From: Cepaea nemoralis
Lineage: Eukaryota; Mollusca; Gastropoda; Stylommatophora; Helicidae
NCBI GenBank assembly: GCA_014155875.1
Contig: JACEFZ010004144.1
Location: forward strand, 142,001-206,000
Direction of reading: 5' to 3'
DNA: 64,000 bases
Each line of letters opens with the position of its first letter. Position 1 is the first letter of the stretch. Made by a program: the position numbers and the translations under genes. Of the stretch, positions 59,191 to 64,000 are shown piece after piece. Under the pieces are notes generated by a model. It ran no database searches. It was not told the origin of the DNA and saw nothing but the letters and a program-made list of their open reading frames with translations.

Positions 59191-60430
59191 CTAGTTAATT
59201 GTTTATAGAAAAACATTCAGTTTCTCCAGAAGTATCTTGGTCGTAACCAGGGATGCTGCTGTCTTTTGTAGCCAGTTAAAGATATCTGTAGTTGCATGAC
59301 AGACACCTCTGTTGGGATGCAAAGTGTTTGACATTTGCATATTCTAGGCACTGGTATAATGATGTGGGGTGGCCAGTATTCCTTTCATGAAAATTCTCTT
59401 TAGAATGTTATAAAAAGGCAGAGAATTTTAGTGTGGTTGACAATTTGTTGGATGCTTGCAGTGTTGCCATTTTATTTTATTATTTTGTTTGCATTTGCTA
59501 TTGTTGTTAAGCATTTTCCATTTCAGTTTTCATCCATGGGTCCAGTACCTTGTAAAATTGCAGATTTCTAGAAGTTGTGTCGGGGGGTGTCACAATTTGT
59601 TTCCATAGCAGAGTTATGTCTCTCTTAGTCTGGCCCTTACCCTTTGACTGGTCCAACCTGAGAGACCCTACCAGCACCACCAACAGATAAGTTATTATTA
59701 GATACAGTTTTGCCTGTTTAAGTAGAAGAGCAAAACAATAAAATATTACCTGAAGAATGAAAGGCAACATACCAGCAATGATGTCTATTGGGTCACAGCA
59801 AGCCACCGAGGTGAGGACACAGGCAAAGCGGCCAGGGGAAAAAGAAGCTGGCTTTTCTGTGGTCAAAGGAAGGTACAGTGATAATGTTGGCAGTGTTTGT
59901 CTCTGCTGTGTTCTGGGCAGTCACATATAGTAATGTTAATGAAACAGCTCAAAGGTGGATGTGTGAACATACAACAGGAGAAAAACGCCTGGGAGTCATG
60001 GCCCAAACAGGCCCACCCCTCAGAGAGTAAGGGAGGTAAAGGGGCTGATACATTCGGCAAGGAGGACATTTTTTGATGATCAGAAGCCTTCTGTCATGCT
60101 TGCTCCGCGGTGAAGTTCATACTGCTACTGCAGAAAGAGATGATGTGGTATGGGAGAAATTGGAGCAGGTGACAAACTGTTGAGATGTGAACGTTAAAAG
60201 TAGTCAGATGATTTACACTGACAGTGATTTCTGTGAATGTGGATAAAAGCACATTAAAGATTGCATGTAATTGTCATTGTTTCTGTGTTATCAAGTTAGT
60301 TGAATTTTATTGTTGGTTTACAAGGTGAAGGATTCTGCCATTCGGGTGTGAAGTTTTCACATGTTCTAGGTCACATCACAGTAAAGATGTGGTGAAAAAT
60401 TTCCTTCCTCACCATTCCTCCTCACTGTTG
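59190..60430. other. 3' flank without recognised genes
   Basis: 59610-59700 loosely resembles reversed family H (TGACTGGTCCAACCTGAGAG, ACCCTACCAGCACCACC). The rest gives only short ORFs on both strands with no family match. Confidence 0.35.
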
Positions 60431-60439
60431 GTTTAAAGT

Positions 60440-61055
60440 GTTACTAGCACAATGTGTGGTTTGAATGTTACACAATATGTGATGGTTTGATTGTTACACA
60501 ATGTGTGGTGGTTTAATTGTTACACAGTGTGTCATGGTTTGATTGTTACACAGTGTGTCATGGTTTGATTGTTACACAATCTGTGGTGGTTTGATTGTTA
60601 CACAATGTGTGATGGTTTGATTGTTACACAATGTGTTGTAGTTTGATTGTTACACAATGTGTGATAGTTTGATTGTTACACAATGTGTGATGGTTTGATT
60701 GTTACACAATGTGTTATGGTTTGATTGTTACACAATGTGTGGTTGTTTGATTGTTACACAATGTGTGGTTGTTTGATTGTTACACAATGTGTGATGGTTT
60801 GATTGTTGCGCATTGTGTGTTTGTGATGGTTTGATTGTTACACAATGTGTGATAGTTTGATTGTTACACAATGTGTGGTGGTTTTATTGTTACACAATGT
60901 GTGATGGTTTTATTTTTACACAATGTGTGATGGTTTTATTGTTACACAATGTGTGTTTGTGATGGTTAGTTTGTTACACAATGTGTGATGTTTTGTTTAC
61001 TGTTACACAATGTGTAGTGGTTTGATTGTTACACAATGTGTGATGTTTGGTTTGT
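60440..61055. repeat. 26-bp minisatellite, about 22 copies
   Basis: The unit GATTGTTACACAATGTGTGA plus TGGTTT. A few units are longer by GTGTTT. Variation is concentrated in G(T/A)GG against GATGG. Confidence 0.95.
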
Positions 61056-61504
61056 ATATGACTTTTGCTAGTTGCATGTGTTGAGATGCAAAGGAAACAA
61101 TTGAAAATTTACAACTATAAGAAATTAATGTATGTATATAATTAGACATTCTTAGTTCAACCATGTTGAATGAATGGACCAACACAGAGAAACAATTACA
61201 GCATACATATCCATGGCATATCACCAAGGGATGAACCCTGTGAAACTGGATAGAAAATATGGAAACAAACTATACTGACAGTAGAAGAGTCTAACAATCT
61301 TCAAAAGCTGAACAGAGGGGGGAAAAAGAGCAAGTCTTTTTAATGCAGTATGTGACATGAAATGTTAATTTAAAAGCAAGATGACAACTTTGTGAAAACT
61401 GCAAATTTGTGTGAATAAACTCTCGAAAAATAAAACAATAGCTTGTGTTAATGTGGACTATTACCATAAATTGTGTTGGTGTTATCTGTGTGACACCAGT
61501 GTAG

Positions 61505-61850
61505 GAGTATATCATCATCATCCTGTGCCTTGTTGGCTGGCTTGGGCGATCATGCCTCTCCACAAATTGCAATCTCCGACGGCATGGATCAATTCGTGTG
61601 TTGGCTCCCTTCCATACCATGACGTAAAATTATCAATAATCCTCTTTCACTGTCTTCTTTTATCTCTCTTTCTGCAAATCTTTGCAGTTGTCATGACATG
61701 TTCCAGTCTTTGTCTTCTTCTTTCTGATGTTTGTTATAAGTTGTCTTTGCGACTCAGCTTCCCTCAAAATGTCCTGATTGTTCATTTTAGCTGTCCAATT
61801 AAATTTCTGCATTCTTCTATAAAACCACATCTCCAAGAGGAGTATATGCT
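61505..61850 (-). mobile_element. LINE 3' end, RTE-1-like subfamily
   Basis: Begins TCATCATCATCCTGTGCC (reversed tail). The reverse strand gives KKTKTGTCHDNCKDLQKER and AICGEA pieces, and the RT-side phrase MNNQDILREAESQRQL. Confidence 0.55.
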
Positions 61851-61904
61851 GAATTGATTACACATCATTGCGTCTCTGCTATGGTAAAAGAAAACAAATC
61901 GAAG

Positions 61905-62187
61905 TGACTATTCGCAATGGAATTGCGAATATAAAAAATTTATATTCGCAATCGAAGTAGGTCACGTGATTATTCCTATGCGTGTGTCCACATTACAATA
62001 TTTTGTTGATCCGTTAACGTGTCCTCAGTAGCATAGTAGTTAGTGTTTATGTTTTCTACGGATTTTGTGTGTATTAGATTAGGTGTTGTTTATCTTGCTC
62101 CGCAGGAACCTGCACACTTGTCTTTCTCTTCTTATCTGTCCTCTACTTTTGTTATCTTGGGAAAGGAGCTTAGCCACCCGAACACGA

Positions 62188-62262
<75 letters not shown>

Positions 62263-62795
62263 CGCTCGCTCTAAGTCTCGATCTCCCACCTCTCCCTTTC
62301 TTGTCTTTACCACTCTTTAATTCTTTAATGTCTTTCAATACATCTTTCTCATATCTCTGACTCTCACACTGTCTTCGTTATCTATCTTTCTCCTCTCTCT
62401 TTTCCACCTGCTTCAGATATACCGGGTTTTCCTGCACTTTATAATATGCGTAGCATTTCCTTTTCCTTGTTTATTTATTAATTAATGAGGAACGAACAGA
62501 AGTAAGATGTAAGAAGAAGAGTGATTCATTAATAAATACGGAGAATTCGGCAGAATTAAACTCGCAACAGTGAACATTCCTATTTAAATTAACTACCTTC
62601 TTAGACTTCTTAATGGCCCAAACTAAAATTGACTAGTAAGCAGACGATGTGACATGTTTGTTACTTCCCGCAAATCGATTGCGAATATAATTATTTTATA
62701 TTCGCAATTCCATTGCGAATATAATTATTTTATATTCGCAATTCCATTGCGAATATAATTTTTTTATATTTGCAATTCCATTGCGAATAGTGCCT
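61905..62795. mobile_element. Non-autonomous element with palindromic terminal inverted repeats
   Basis: The left end CTATTCGCAATGGAATTGCG AATATAAA (61909) is the reverse complement of the right end near 62760-62790 (TTTGCAATTCCATTGCGAAT AG). ATTGCGAATATAATTATTTT ATATTCGCAAT hairpins are repeated at the right end. The interior holds a (TC)n tract and no transposase. Confidence 0.75.
62190..62272 (+). repeat. (TC)n microsatellite
   Basis: A pure CT run of about 70 bp, then (GCTC)n, inside the TIR element. Confidence 0.97.
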
Positions 62796-62809
62796 CCCAA
62801 AACAAGAAC

Positions 62810-63060
62810 AGACCCTTTTACATTGGGGTACATTGGGCATACGGTGCTAGACCCATATTTGTATGGATCAGTCGACACTGGTTGGGTGATGTGGCCAATG
62901 TCACACCTGCTGCCTTTACTTCCTAAGACAATTAATGGTACCTGTTTTAGGCTGTGTCGACCTGAGAACCCAGGTCAATTTTTATAGTTTGCACCAGTGC
63001 GGATTCAAATCCACAACCTGCAGGCTGGCAAGCAAGCGTTAACCACTACACTATCATGGC
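62810..63060 (-). mobile_element. SINE-A copy, near complete
   Basis: GGGCATACGGTGCTAGACCC, ATTTGTATGGATCAGTCGAC, CTTTACTTCCTAAGACAATT, GGCTGTGTCGACCTGAGAAC and the head CTGGCAAGCAAGCGTTAACC ACTACACTATCATGG. Used as reference order for the array-bearing copies. Confidence 0.85.
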
Positions 63061-63139
63061 TTTGGTTTATGTTATACCTAGTTTTATTGCTTGGAGTACC
63101 AAGATAGGCATATACTTTATTACTTTATAGACCCTTATA

Positions 63140-63438
63140 TTTTTGTTTTGCACTCGCTTGCTTTGAAGTCAAGCGTAGTCCGTACACACTACTTCTAGTA
63201 GTGCTGGATTGAATTTTGCGTGTGGATTAGCTTTCCCTATTAACAGTGTCTCTCACCATCAGGCGAACCTACTCTTGACTTCTGAGGTACTTGTAATTTA
63301 CGTCCCCAAATCAATGGCGTGAAGTCAACATTTTAGTACAACTGTCCTGTGTAGGGATTGAACCCCTTACCTCGGCATCAGCACTCTGGATGTTTAAGAA
63401 CATGCATTCTTATCCATTCGGCCATGCTGGCCTCTAGA
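63140..63438 (-). mobile_element. SINE-B copy, near complete
   Basis: CACTCGCTTTGAAGTC-like end at 63152, TAGTCCGTACACACTACTTC, GATTAGCTTTCCCTATTAAC, GGGATTGAACCCCTTACCTC (B box) and CTTATCCATTCGGCCATGCT (A box). Confidence 0.85.
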
Positions 63439-63444
63439 CCCTTG

Positions 63445-63680
63445 TATCATTCAATGACATTCACGATAGATTACGCAACCACATGTATACAAAATTCAAG
63501 ATTGGTGAATCATCTACGTGCACATGTGGATTGGCGTCGCAGACAGCAGAGCACATACTCCAAGACTGCCCAAAAGACGATATTCTAAGCAAACCTTCTT
63601 GCCTAGAGAAACAACAGTGGAAGATAAAACTCTTTGGACCGCTGAGTGAACTAAACAGACACACAACATTGCTGTTATAG
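63445..63680 (+). pseudogene. I-like LINE RNase H C-terminal end
   Basis: Forward frame 63483-63680, open to its natural stop: MYTKFKIGESSTCTCGLA, SQTAEHILQDCPKDDILS and LFGPLSELNRHTTLLL. C-x-C-x(7-8)-H-x-x-x-x-C is the zinc-binding tail of I-type elements. Better preserved than 42940 or 30950. Confidence 0.75.
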
Positions 63681-63720
63681 ACAAATTTCAAGCGAACGAA
63701 AGAAAAAGATTCATAGATAT

Positions 63721-63842
63721 GGTTTGTTGCTTTAATTACCCAGTGATTCACAACTCTCTACTCTAGTTACATTGTTGCATGTTTTGTTCCTTTAATTACC
63801 CAGTGATTCACAACTCTCTACTCCAGTTAAATTGTTGCATTG
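63721..63842. repeat. 60-bp tandem duplication
   Basis: CTTTAATTACCCAGTGATTC ACAACTCTCTACTC occurs at 63730 and 63790 with almost no change. Confidence 0.9.
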
Positions 63843-63924
63843 CCTCATATGTACAAACTTACAACTGTGATGTAATGACATACAAATGTCAAGCAGCATA
63901 AATTCTACAAAACAATGTATTCCA

Positions 63925-64000
63925 TTAGTGATTTTAAACATAGAAGCCACAAACAATTGTTTGCACGATTTATGGCCTGGCATATTTCGCTGCTGAGGGA
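63925..64000 (+). repeat. Family G dispersed repeat (runs off the window)
   Basis: CACAAACAATTGTTTGCACG ATTTATGGCCTGGCATATTT CGCTGC: family G core, continuing past the end. Confidence 0.65.

Overview
The window is animal (metazoan) nuclear DNA. It holds most of one intron-rich gene on the + strand, a single INPP5B/OCRL-type inositol polyphosphate 5-phosphatase, spread over about 49 kb. The rest is introns and 3' flank packed with retrotransposon fragments, tRNA-derived SINEs, minisatellites and microsatellites. The genome type is inferred: short exons (about 70-155 bp), long repeat-filled introns, RTE-, I- and Nimb-like LINE remnants and several tRNA-SINE families suggest an invertebrate, most likely a mollusc such as a gastropod. 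Species cannot be fixed from the sequence alone. No prokaryotic features, rRNA, true tRNA gene or CRISPR array is seen.

Gene layout: exons 1-8 (3407-24437) encode the 5-phosphatase domain from its first beta strand (GTWNVNG) through [24 protein letters not shown] and SDHKPV. Exons 9-13 (28289-39824) encode the ASH domain. Exons 14-17 and a candidate exon 18 (40830-52375) encode the RhoGAP-like domain. The N-terminal part (PH domain in relatives) and the start codon lie upstream of the window. Exon numbers count from the first exon visible here. Most junctions join in phase at canonical GT-AG sites. Three places do not read cleanly: the exon 11/12 junction, the exon 16/17 junction and the last exon.

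Repeat families are named here for cross-reference. SINE-A, SINE-B, SINE-C and SINE-D have tRNA-like heads. RTE-1 is a set of 5'-truncated LINE 3' ends encoding a GHVMRR...LENLV-type C-terminus and ending in (GAT)n. RTE-2 is a related set encoding KYFGHLKRHEGLERTIMEG-type ends. An I-like LINE with endonuclease, reverse transcriptase and RNase H lies antisense in intron 10. Nimb-like RNase-H ends form another set. Families E, F, G and H are dispersed repeats without recognised coding.

Region by region: 1-3.4 kb is upstream intron with LINE fragments. 3.5-10.7 kb (intron 1) holds a nested SINE/LINE, a CpG-richer stretch and a 163-bp tandem array. 10.8-21.6 kb holds a large triplet microsatellite and several minisatellites, two of them inside one SINE-A copy. 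21.6-28.3 kb holds exons 6-8 and a 2.1-kb array of 44-bp units. 29.4-35.8 kb holds the I-like LINE. 35.8-46.2 kb carries the ASH/RhoGAP exons, a 0.9-kb G/T-rich block and TC tracts. 46.2-52.4 kb has a fold-back element and the end of the gene. 52.4-64 kb is 3' flank with further arrays, nested SINEs and a TIR element.

The most unusual theme is that minisatellites repeatedly start from functional or mobile sequence. Four arrays are built from pieces of SINE-A. Two others reiterate host splice-site edges (exon 5 donor, exon 8 acceptor), and a third with acceptor-like units abuts exon 12.
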